DNA from: Granulicella aggregans
GTDB lineage: Bacteria; Acidobacteriota; Terriglobia; Terriglobales; Acidobacteriaceae
Length of the DNA stretch: 64,000 nucleotides
NCBI RefSeq assembly: GCF_014203275.1
Contig: NZ_JACHIP010000005.1
Span: 248,001 to 312,000, forward strand
Direction of reading: 5' to 3'
The position numbers and the translations under genes were made by a program. Below are positions 51,541-62,100 of the stretch, one piece after another. Under the pieces are notes generated by a model. That model was given only the letters and a program-made list of their open reading frames with translations, did not search any database and had not been told where the DNA came from. The first letter of the stretch is position 1. Each line of letters begins with the position of its first letter.

Positions 51541-54315
51541 ATGCGGCCGGAACGTTTCGAACAGATCGCGAATCTGTATGAGCAGGCGTCCGAACTCGAT
51601 CCGGTCGGACGTGAATCGTTCATCGCCCAAGCGTCGCTTGGAGACGAAGAGCTGCGTCTGGAAGTGGAGTCACTGCTGCGGCACGATGTCGGCGGAGAAA
51701 GTGTTCTCGAACGCGTGGCGGAGGGGGCTAGCCTGTTTGCCCCGCTTTCTCCTTCGTCCCTCACACGGAGTGTCCCCTCAACGATTGGCAAATATCGCAT
51801 CCTCGCGCTGATCGGCGAAGGCGGTATGGGATTGGTCTATCAAGCGGAACAGAACCAGCCTCAACGGATCGTAGCCCTGAAAGTGCTGAAGACGGCGATG
51901 ATGGGGCCCGAATCCTTCTGGCGATTCGAACGCGAATCCCTGGCATTAGGTCGATTGCAGCATCCGGGCATAGCGCGCATCTATGAAGCAGGAACAGCGG
52001 AGACCGATACTGGCTTCCAGCCCTACTTTGCGATGGAGTTCCTTCACGGGCGCTCGATTGTCGAGGACGCCGAATTGCGGCAACTCAACACGCGTCAGCG
52101 CTTAGAGACAGTTGCCCTGGTGGCAGATGCAGTACAGCATGCTCACCAGCGCGGCATTATTCATCGCGATCTCAAGCCGAGCAATATCCTGGTCGATGAG
52201 ACCGGTCAGCCCAAGATTCTCGACTTTGGCGTTGCGCTGCTGACCGATACCGATATCCAGAGTTCACGCCAGACCAACCTTGGAGAACTGGTGGGAACTC
52301 TGACTTATATGAGTCCCGAACAAGTGCAGGGCGACTCTCTCGAAGTGGACGCTCGCAGCGACATCTATGCCCTGGGCGTGATTCTCTACGAATTGCTCGC
52401 GGGAAAGTTGCCCTACAAGGTGACCCGCAATCTCTACGAAGCGGCCCGGGTCATCCGCGAGGAAAAGCCCGTGCTCCTGGGAAGTTTGAGCCGGGCCTAT
52501 CGAGGGGATCTGGAGACGATCGTAGCCAAGGCGCTCGAAAAAGACAGAACACGCCGTTACAGCTCAGCGGCTGAGTTGGCCATGGACCTGCGCCGATATC
52601 TCAATGTCGAGCCAATCCTGGCACGGCCGCCCAGCATTGCCTATCAATTGCGCAAGTTCGCAGCGAAGCACAAGGCGGCCAGCGCGTCTGCGACCGCCGT
52701 TGTCGTGCTAGTGCTGATCGGCATCGTCGCTATCGCCAGCCAATCGATTCGCGCCAGCCGTGCGGAACGGGTCGCCTTGATTGCGCGGGACCAGGCCAAT
52801 GATGCGGAGAAGCGAGCCGCAATGGAACGGGACCGCGCAGTGATCGCAGAGCGGGTTGCAAAGGCTGGCGAGGAACGCGCATTGAGCGAGAAAGGCAGAG
52901 CCAATACAGAAGCTGCAATCGCCGCAGCAGTGAGCGACTTCCTGCAAAATGATCTGCTCTCGCAGGCAGGTGCCAGCGCGCAATCGGGGAGCAACAAGCC
53001 CGATCCTGATCTCAAAGTGCGCGTTGCGCTTGATCGGGCGGCTGCTCGTATCCCGGACCGATTTGGCTCGCAACCGGAAGTGGAAGCATCTGTCCGGCAG
53101 ACCATCGGCGCGGCCTACCAGGATCTGGGACTCTATCCGCAAGCCGAGAGTCAATTGAGCAGGGCCTTGCAAATTCGGCGAAAAGTGTTGCCGCCTGGAG
53201 ACCCGGCGACCCTGCAGACGCTCGAAAGCATGGCAAACCTGGAGGTCTCCGTAGGCAAGTATGCGCAGGCAGAAACACTCTTCAATGCAGTCCTGGCGCA
53301 AGACCGCCGAAGCACAAAGGATCCACGCCTCGGGATGAAAGCGATGACCGGGCTGGCCATGGTCTCGGCGAGCCAGGGAGACTACGCGCGATCGTCGGCA
53401 CAGCTCGAACGTGCGCTGAAATCGGAGACCGGCGCTTTGGGAGCGCAGGATCCTGCCGTGCTCTCCGCCATGAGCGAACTCGCGGACCAATATACGAACC
53501 AGGGCAAGTTCGCGGAGAGCGTTGCCATGCAGGTCCGTGTTCTCGAGATCCGGAAGAAGACACTCGGGCTAGAACATCCTGAAACGCTGGCAAGCATGGA
53601 TGGGCTGGCATTCGTCTATCGCGAGCAGGGAGATTTTCCACGGGCCGAGTCGCTTTTTCTCCAAATCCTGGAGATTGAGCGACGTGTGCTTGGGCCTGCG
53701 CATCCGGATACGCTGCTTACGATGAAGAATCTGGGACGGCTTTACTATGCGCAGCACAAGTATCTCCACGCGGAGCCGCTGCTTGCAGAATCCTACGAGG
53801 GAAGGCTGCGCGTGCTGGGAGAAGACCATCCTGACACTTTGCAGAGCATGAGCAATCTCGCAGCACTCTACTGGAAGGAAGGCAAGTACGACCAGGCGGA
53901 GCCGCTGTTCATCAAAGCTCTCGCGGGGGAGCGGCGTATTCTCGGTCCTATTCATCCGGCAACGATCGGGGAACTTATGTCGCTCGGAGGGATGGATCTG
54001 GAGCGGCATGACTTTGCCAAAGCAGAGCCGCTGCTGCGGGAAGCGGTGAAGGGACAACAGAACGCCAAACGGCCCTGGGTGCGGGAGTACGCACGCGGCA
54101 TGCTGGGCGCTTCTCTGGCGGGCTTGCGTCAGTTCCCGGAGGCCGAGCCCTTGCTTCTATCGAGCCATAAGGCGCTGCTCGACTCGATTGAGGCCATTCC
54201 GTTCGAGAACCGATCTGTTCTGGATAAGAGCCGCGTCTGGATCGTCGACATGTACGATTCGTGGGGCAAGCCGGTAGAAGCCGCAGCCTGGCGTGACGCC
54301 GCTGTCAGAAAGTAA
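51541..54315 (+). CDS. Membrane Ser/Thr protein kinase with C-terminal TPRs
   Basis: A 924-aa Hanks-type kinase. Order: an 80-residue N-terminal helical segment, the kinase domain (Gly loop LIGEGGMGLVYQAE, catalytic IIHRDLKPSNILV with His208-Asp210, Asp228 of DFG in ILDFGVAL), a transmembrane helix near residues 382-403 (TAVVVLVLIGIVAIAS), a charged coiled coil (about 405-460), and six to eight kinesin-light-chain-like TPRs (about 515-860), such as YAQAETLFNAVLAQDRR and EHPETLASMDGLAFVY. The TPR part would face the periplasm or outside if the kinase is inside. Divergent from the ECF sigma, a recurring Acidobacteriota partnership. Confidence 0.92.
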   Translation: MRPERFEQIANLYEQASELDPVGRESFIAQASLGDEELRLEVESLLRHDVGGESVLERVAEGASLFAPLSPSSLTRSVPSTIGKYRILALIGEGGMGLVYQAEQNQPQRIVALKVLKTAMMGPESFWRFERESLALGRLQHPGIARIYEAGTAETDTGFQPYFAMEFLHGRSIVEDAELRQLNTRQRLETVALVADAVQHAHQRGIIHRDLKPSNILVDETGQPKILDFGVALLTDTDIQSSRQTNLGELVGTLTYMSPEQVQGDSLEVDARSDIYALGVILYELLAGKLPYKVTRNLYEAARVIREEKPVLLGSLSRAYRGDLETIVAKALEKDRTRRYSSAAELAMDLRRYLNVEPILARPPSIAYQLRKFAAKHKAASASATAVVVLVLIGIVAIASQSIRASRAERVALIARDQANDAEKRAAMERDRAVIAERVAKAGEERALSEKGRANTEAAIAAAVSDFLQNDLLSQAGASAQSGSNKPDPDLKVRVALDRAAARIPDRFGSQPEVEASVRQTIGAAYQDLGLYPQAESQLSRALQIRRKVLPPGDPATLQTLESMANLEVSVGKYAQAETLFNAVLAQDRRSTKDPRLGMKAMTGLAMVSASQGDYARSSAQLERALKSETGALGAQDPAVLSAMSELADQYTNQGKFAESVAMQVRVLEIRKKTLGLEHPETLASMDGLAFVYREQGDFPRAESLFLQILEIERRVLGPAHPDTLLTMKNLGRLYYAQHKYLHAEPLLAESYEGRLRVLGEDHPDTLQSMSNLAALYWKEGKYDQAEPLFIKALAGERRILGPIHPATIGELMSLGGMDLERHDFAKAEPLLREAVKGQQNAKRPWVREYARGMLGASLAGLRQFPEAEPLLLSSHKALLDSIEAIPFENRSVLDKSRVWIVDMYDSWGKPVEAAAWRDAAVRK

Positions 54316-54488
54316 ACCCGGAGAGCCATTGGCTTCCATCAGCCCTTCGCAAACTCAGAGGTATAAAAAATTTCATCTGCATGGTAGTTTTCTTCGCGCG
54401 TTTGCGGTTACCAGGATGAGAGCTGAATCAGGCGATGGCCAATCCATCGCCCCGATCGAAGCCCTCAATCCTGGTAGCGGAGTTCCGC

Positions 54489-56066
54489 ATGTCGAATCCA
54501 CCCCGGCAATTGCTGCTGTGCTTCTTGTCGCGCTTCGGTCTTCTCTATCTTCTTGCTGCGACTATTTACTCAACAACCATCTACGCTCAGCAGATTGCTA
54601 CACCTGCGACTTCGGATATCCGTCCCCAGCGGGAAGCAGCAGCGGCAACCGTGACCTCAACACCCGTCACCACTGGCGGCGGCACGACTGGTCTCGTGCC
54701 GGTCTTTACTGGCGCGTCGACAGTCGGCAATTCGATCATCCGTGCGAATTCCACTAGCGTCGGAATCGGCGTCGCCCCTAGCAGCTATGGAGTTCTCGAC
54801 GTCGGAGGGCCGGCCATCTTTCGCGGCTCCCTTGGTCTTGCGCGAACCGGCAATGCCAGTCCGTCCACCGGCACGAACTCCGTCCCGCTGCTCTTCGGAT
54901 TTCAGTACTACAACAGCGCCGCCAAGTTCGTGTACAACCCGTACTTCTCGCTCCAGGCGGAGGCTACGGGGAACAACACCGCGAACCCTGCCGGTACGAT
55001 GAGTCTGCTGTACTACAACGGCATCGGCGGCAAACCCGCCGAGACCGGCTTCTACTTCAACACCAACGGCACCATTCACTTTGCCCCTTCCCAGACATTC
55101 CCCATTGACGCCGGACCGTCTGGCCCGCAGGGCCCCGCAGGCGCAACAGGGCCAGCCGGTTCTCAAGGTCCGGCGGGGGCGTTGTCGTTGCCCTATCAGG
55201 GCAGTGCCGATGGTCAGGGTTACTACGTCTTCACCATCTTGAATACCGCTACCGACGGCAGCGGAGGGATCTACGCCCGGGGCGCTCAAAGTTCGGGCGG
55301 TTCCGCTGATGGTGGCGTTGGCGTGAAGGGTCTCGGAGGCGGCAATGGCAGCGGAGTGGGTTCCTCGGGCGGCGATGGTGTTGGGGGGATGGGTTCCGCG
55401 AGTTTTACAGCCGGAACCTACGGAGGAAATGGTGGGACCTTCAGGGGTGGCCAGGGAGCCGGGGCCGGAGGCGACGGTGTGTTGGCGATTGGCGCCGACT
55501 CAGTGGGCGGCAACGCTGCGGGCGGAAACGGAATTGACGCTTATGCGGGTGCCGGTGCCGTATACGCGGGCGCATTCCACGGGAACGTAGACGTCTCCGG
55601 AAATCTCTCCAAAGCTGGCGGTTCATTCAGGATCGACCATCCGCTCGACCCCGAAAACAAATACCTCTCGCACTCCTTCGTCGAGTCGCCGGACATGAAG
55701 AACATCTATGACGGCAACGCAATCACCGACAGCAGCGGCCGCGCCACGGTCGAGCTTCCCGACTGGTTCGAGGCACTCAATCGAGACTTCCGCTATCAGC
55801 TCACCACAATTGGAAGGCCTGCAAAGGTCTGGATCGCGGCGAAGGTCTCGAACAACCGCTTCATCATCCAGACCGACGAGCCCGGAGTAGAAGTCTCCTG
55901 GCAGGTCACCGGTATCCGCCAGGATGCATGGGCAAAGGCGCACCGCATCCCGGTTGTAGAGGATAAGGCCATCCCGGACAAAGGCAAGTTCCTCCATCCT
56001 GAGCTCTTCGGTCATCCGGAAGAGGACACCGTCATGCAGGGTTCCAATCCCCGCCGTCACCGGTAA
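54489..56066 (+). CDS. Secreted collagen-like glycine-rich protein
   Basis: A 525-aa protein. MSNPPRQLLLCFLSRFGLL with following LAATIYSTTIYAQQ forms a signal peptide; GGAG lies 7 bp before this ATG. Residues 30-200 are a beta domain, followed by GPSGPQGPAGATGPAGSQGP, a collagen-like run near residues 211-230, and a Gly-rich section (about 260-370). The C-terminal 140 residues (SFRIDHPLDPENKYLSHSFV, then DSSGRATVELPDWFEALNRD) form a well-conserved terminal domain seen in many secreted bacterial proteins. Its role is unknown; structural or adhesive functions are likely. It lies 63 bp before the giant RCC1 protein gene. Confidence 0.78.
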   Translation: MSNPPRQLLLCFLSRFGLLYLLAATIYSTTIYAQQIATPATSDIRPQREAAAATVTSTPVTTGGGTTGLVPVFTGASTVGNSIIRANSTSVGIGVAPSSYGVLDVGGPAIFRGSLGLARTGNASPSTGTNSVPLLFGFQYYNSAAKFVYNPYFSLQAEATGNNTANPAGTMSLLYYNGIGGKPAETGFYFNTNGTIHFAPSQTFPIDAGPSGPQGPAGATGPAGSQGPAGALSLPYQGSADGQGYYVFTILNTATDGSGGIYARGAQSSGGSADGGVGVKGLGGGNGSGVGSSGGDGVGGMGSASFTAGTYGGNGGTFRGGQGAGAGGDGVLAIGADSVGGNAAGGNGIDAYAGAGAVYAGAFHGNVDVSGNLSKAGGSFRIDHPLDPENKYLSHSFVESPDMKNIYDGNAITDSSGRATVELPDWFEALNRDFRYQLTTIGRPAKVWIAAKVSNNRFIIQTDEPGVEVSWQVTGIRQDAWAKAHRIPVVEDKAIPDKGKFLHPELFGHPEEDTVMQGSNPRRHR

Positions 56067-56129
56067 TGCGAAAGCACGGGCATTAAAGACTCAGGAAGCC
56101 AGCGAACACCAAAAGGCGGATATCTTCCA

Positions 56130-59100
56130 ATGCGGATTTTACGGTCACTCTCTCTTCTTTGTATCTGCGCTGTCACAGCAGTTTCTGGCACATTTGTGAA
56201 CGCGCAGACCCTTACGGTTCAACCAGCCGTCTCCATCAGCGATGTCAATAACAGCCTGCCCGTCGCGATAGCTGTGGCCGGGCCAAACATTGCAACCGGA
56301 ACTGTCACGCTGATCGGCGGCGGTTACAACTCTGGCGCTCAGACCCTGGATCATAACGCAGAGTACCTGTTCACCATTCCGCCCAACAGCCTCAGCGTTG
56401 GGACGGACACGCTGACCGTGAGCTACAGCGGCGACACGAACTATGCCCCGTTCTCGAAATCAGTAACCATCAAGGTAGCGGCGTCTGTTCCGCTCAGGGT
56501 GAGTGTGATCGGCCCCGTCGCAACCCAGGTCGCGGCAGGCACCGGACACACCTGCGTATTGACCGCCGCATCGATCACGACCCCTGAAACCATTCAATGC
56601 TGGGGCAGCAACAGTCACGGACAACTCGGCAACGGCACCACCACCGATACCACCTTGCCCGTGCAGGTCGACACCAGCTTCTATCAGACGATCAACCCCA
56701 CTGACGTGCCAGTCGTAGCCCTTGCCGTAGGCGATAACCACACCTGCGCGCTGCGTCCCAGCACGTCGAGCTACGGCGTAGACCCGATCTGCTGGGGTGC
56801 CAATGCCAGCGGCCAGCTTGGCAATGGAAGTAATGCGGATAGCTCGACACCGGTACTGGTTCCGATCAACGACTTCACCGTCAAGGCTGCGGCCATCGCC
56901 GCAGGCTCCGCTCACACCTGCGTCCTGCTGGATGACGGCAGCGCACAATGCTGGGGCGATAACTCTCACGGCCAACTCGGCGACGGCACGGTCGCGAACA
57001 GCACTTCGCCCGTTACAGTCAGCGGCCTTAGCAACGCGATCGCGATCGCTGCGGGCGGCAACCACACCTGCGCTCTGCTCACGAACGACACGGTGGTGTG
57101 CTGGGGCGAAAACGGCAACGGCCAACTCGGCAACAGCTCCATCAAAGACAGCTCCACGCCGGTTGCGGTCGCCGGCCTTGGAGGCAGCGCTACGCTGCTT
57201 GCCCTGGGCGGCACTCACTCCTGCGCTCTACTCACGGACGGAACCTTGAAGTGCTGGGGCGGCAACGCCCACGGTCAACTCGGCAATAGCTCGATAACGG
57301 ACAGCTCCACGCCAGTCGCTGTCAGTGGAGTGGTGGGTGCAACAACGGTGGCTGCCGGCGGCCTTCATACCTGCGCCGTTGTAGCAGCCGGGGGCGGAAC
57401 GGTTCAGTGCTGGGGCAGCAATGCCGACGGCCAGTTGGGCGACAACACCATTACCGATCGGACTGTGCCAGTCCACACCGGCACTCTCAGCAATGTGACA
57501 GCACTTACTCTGGGTGGCTCGCATACCTGCGCCCAAAATGCGGTCGGAGTCCTTTCCTGCTGGGGCGATAACGCGACCGGCCAGCTCGGCAACGCAACCA
57601 AACAGGCGGGAGGCGTCCTTTCACCGCTGCCCGTCAACGGCATGGGAGGCATTGCAGCAACGGTGTCAACCGGAGGGTTACAGGCCTGCTCCATAACAGC
57701 GGGTGGGACAGCAAACCTGGGTTCGGGCGGAACCTTGAAGACCAATGGAGCTCCGTTCTGCTGGGGGCAGAATGGTGGCGATCTTGGCAACGGGTCAACC
57801 CAGCCCAGTTCCACGCCAGTCGAGGTTCTAGGTCTCGGTGACACGGTCAAGACCCTCTACATAGGCGGTCTAACCTCCTGCGCGATTTTGATTGATGGAA
57901 GCGTAGATTGCTGGGGCGGCGACGTCAACACCGTCAAGAGTTTGACGCCAGTCAAGATCACCGGTTTCAGCGGCACCGTACTGCAGCTTTCGATATCCCC
58001 CTACGCTATCTGCGCATTGATCAGCAATGGAACGGTACAGTGCTGGGGCAACAACTATTATGGAGAGCTCGGCGATGGCACCATCAACAACAGCGCAACT
58101 CCGGTCACCGTCGTCGGCGTCAGCGGCGCGACCGCAATCTCCGGGAGACAGTACCCCACCTGCGCGCTGATCTCGGGCGGAACCGTAGAATGCTGGGGCG
58201 ACGGCGCCTCCGGGCTTACCTCCGCCGGTGTCAGCGGCGTGACGGCGGTCTCTGCGGGCCAGGATTTCAATTGCGTGCTTCTCGCCGACAAGACTGTCGA
58301 ATGCTGGGGCTTGAACACCTTCGGCCAGCTCGGCAACGGCACAACCTCTTCCAATCCCACGGGGGTCGGTCCGGTCGTCGGCCTCTCAGGAGTGGCCCAG
58401 CTCTCCGCCGGCGCCGAGCATACATGCGCGCTGCTCTCGGACACTACGGTCAAGTGCTGGGGATACAACAATGAGGGAGAGCTGGGCAACGGCACGACCA
58501 CTATTAGTTCGACCCCGGTCAAGGTCGTCGGTCTCACCGGCGTGAACTTCATCTCCTCGGGCGACGGAACGACCCTGGCGCTGGTCTCCGATGGAACGCT
58601 GCAAGGCTGGGGTAGCAACGATGCTCAACAACTCGGCGACAGCACCGGAATGAGTTCAACAAATCTTGAGTTGAATCAGTACGTCCTCCCGGTCCCCGTT
58701 TTCGAGGGCCAGTCCATCAGCTTTAATCCGCCTCCATCCGAGGCGGTGGGCAGCAAAACCGACCTCGTTCCCCTCACGACCGGAAGCAGCGACCTGAGCG
58801 CAACCTTCGACGCCTGGACGATCGCAAATTGCGAGATCGACTACAACGCCAGCGGCACCGCGCTTACTGTGCTCAATTCCAAACAACCGCTGCTATGCGG
58901 TGTGCGCGCATCACAATCTGGAGGCTACAACCTGTATGGCGGATCGCTTGCGCCCGCAGCATCGCAACAGCATTCGGTCGCAGTGGGAGCATCCTTCCTT
59001 GCGCCCCTCGCAGCTCTAAGCCCAACCAGCCTCGCGTTCGGGAGCATTGCAGTCGGCGATACCAGCCCGGCGCAGACCCTCACCTTATCGAACTCCGGCA

Positions 59101-62100
59101 GCGCGTCTCTGAGCATCACCGGCATTAGCATCACCGGACTCAATGCCAGCCAGTTCAAAGAGACCACCACCTGTACCTCGACGTTGGCAGCCGGAGCGAA
59201 CTGCACGATCTCATTGACCTTTACGCCTACCACTCCAGCGAGCGCCGTCGCGACTGTCGCCGTGGCAGATAACGCCGCCGGATCGCCGCAAACAGCCTCT
59301 CTAAGCGGTACCGGCACAGCGCCAGCCGCACCGAAGGCGGCACTCACGCCTGCTAGTGTGACCTTCGGCAGTATCACTGTCGGGTCATTCAGTGCGGCGC
59401 AGACCTTCACCTTAACCAATGCCGGCACCGCCACGCTCCCGATCACCTCAACAGGCATCAGCGGCTCCGGCGCGGCTGCCTTCAAGATCGCATCGAACAC
59501 CTGCGGCGCATCGCTCGCTGCCGGTGCCAACTGCAACATCACAGTGACCTTCAAGCCGTCGGCTGCGGGCGCTGCCTCTGCCACTCTCTCCGTCAACGAC
59601 AGCGTTGGCGCACAGAGCGCCAACCTTACCGGGACCGGCGTTGCACTCCCTCCGGCACTAGCCGTTGCACCTTCACCGCTGAACTTTGGCACCGTAAACG
59701 TCGGGGGTACGAAGGGGCAAAGTGTAGAGATAGTCAACCTCTCGAGCACCCCAGTATCGGTTCAAACGATCAGCTCCTCCGATCCGGCGGTCGACGTTTC
59801 GTTGCTCTCCACATCCTGCAGCGGCAAGCCTCTTGCGGTCGGGATGCATTGCCTCGCGAATGTCCGCTTCACGCCAACGGCTGCAAAGAGCTACAGCGCC
59901 ACGATCACGTTGGGGGGAATTGTCGCGACGGGATGCGGCGGCTGCACGATTGCCTACCCGAACCAGACCCTCGCCGCGATTGGAACCGGCGTCGTAGCGC
60001 CACCGGCACTCGCCCTTTCCGCTTCCCCGATCAACTTCGGCAATGTAATCGTCGGAGGCACGAAGGGGCAAAGTGTCGAGATAGTCAACCTATCGAGCAC
60101 TCCGGTTACGATTAAGACGATCAGCTCGTCCGATCCAGCCATCGATGTTTCGTTGCTCTCCACATCCTGCAGCGGCAAGCCTCTTGCGGTCGGGATGCAT
60201 TGCCTCGCGAATGTCCGCTTCACGCCAACGGCTGCAAAGAGCTACAGCGCCACGATCACGTTTGGAGGAATCGTTGCGACAGGATGCGGCGGGTGCACGA
60301 TTGCCTATCCCAACCAGACTATCGCTGTGACAGGAACCGGTGTCATGGCCCCTCCGGCGCTCGCCTTTGCGCCTTCACCTGTCAGCTTCGGCACGGTAAT
60401 AGTGGGGGGCACGAAGGTGCAGAGTGTAGATATGGTCAACCTATCGAGCACCCCGATATTGATTGGCACCATCAGCTCATCTGACCCGGCCATCGATGTT
60501 TCCTTGCTCTCCTCATCCTGCACCGGCAAACCTCTTGCGACCGGAGTTCATTGCGACGCGGTCCTCCGCTTCAAGCCTACGGCTGTAAAGAGCTACAGTG
60601 CCACCATCACGCTGGGGGGAATCGTCGCGACGGGTTGCGGGGGGTGCGTGATCGCCTACCCCAACCAGGCCATCACCATCACCGGGACCGGCGTCGTAGC
60701 GCCGCCGGCACTCACCCTTTCCGCTTCACCGATCAACTTCGGCAGCATAATCATCGGGGCTACGGGGGCGAAAGAGGTAGAGATAGTCAACCTATCGAGC
60801 ACGCCAGTTTCGATTGAGACGATCAGTTCGTCCGATCCAGCCATCGATGTTTCGTTGCTCTCAACATCCTGCAGCGGCAAGCTTCTTGCGGTCGGGATGC
60901 ATTGCCTCGCGAATGTCCGATTCACACCAACGGCTGTAAAGAGCTACAGTGGCACGATCACGCTTGGGGGAATCGTTGCGACGGGCTGCGGCGGGTGCTC
61001 GATTGCCTTCCCTAACCAGACCCTCGCTGCGATCGGAACCGGCGCTGCGTCGCCACCGGCACTCGACGTAACACCTTCGATTAGCTTCGGCAGCGTAATC
61101 ATCGGAGGCACGGGGACGAAAGGGGTAGAGATAGTCAATATCTCGAGCACGCCAGTTTCGATCAAGACGATCAGCTCCTCCGATCCGGCGATCGACGTTT
61201 CGTTGCTCTCCACATCCTGTAGCGGCAAGCCTCTTGCGGTCGGAATGCATTGCCTCGCGAATGTCCGCTTCACACCAACGGCTGCAAAGAACTATAGTGC
61301 CACGATCACGCTTGGGGGAATCGTTGCGACGGGCTGCGGCGGGTGCTCGATTGCCTTCCCTAACCAGACCATCGCCGCCACTGGAGTTGGCGTCGCGCCA
61401 ACTCCTGCACTCGCGATAACGCCTTCACCGGTCAACTTCGGCGGCGAGGTTTTAGGACAGACGGCGACGTTCCTCATAAGTCTGGCCAACGTCACCGAGA
61501 CCGGGGTGCTGCCGAAGACGATCACCTCGTCCGATCCGGCGTTCAACCCGAACGTGGCCACCTACTGCAGCACCACCCCCATCCCGGCGAAGACCGTTTG
61601 TGGCCTGGAGATTTCCTTCGCACCAACGGTGGCAAAAAGCTACAGCGCCACCATCACGTTGAAGAACATCAGCGCGACAGATTGCGGCGGATGTACAACC
61701 GTCTATCCTGATCAGACCTTCACCGTGACCGGAACAGGAACTGCCCCACCTACTTCAATCATCGTCACGCCGTCACCGGTCAACTTCGGCGGCGAGGTTT
61801 TAGGACAGACGACGACGTTCCTCATAAGTCTGGCTAACGTCACCGAGACCGGCGTGCTGCCGAAGACGATCACCTCGTCCGATCCGGCGTTCAACCCTAA
61901 CGTATCTACCTACTGCAGCACCAACCCCATCCCGGCGAAGACCGTTTGTGGCCTGGAGATCTCCTTCGCACCAACAGTGGCAAAAAGCTACAGCGCCACC
62001 ATCAGGTTGAAGAACATCATCGCGACAGATTGCGGCGGATGCACGACCGTCTATCCTGATCAGACCTTCACCGTGACCGGAACGGGCGTTGCGCCGACGC

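Noticed and set aside
50826..51581. 251-codon frame on the plus strand
   Set aside because: Antisense to the ECF sigma gene, which has both sigma regions.
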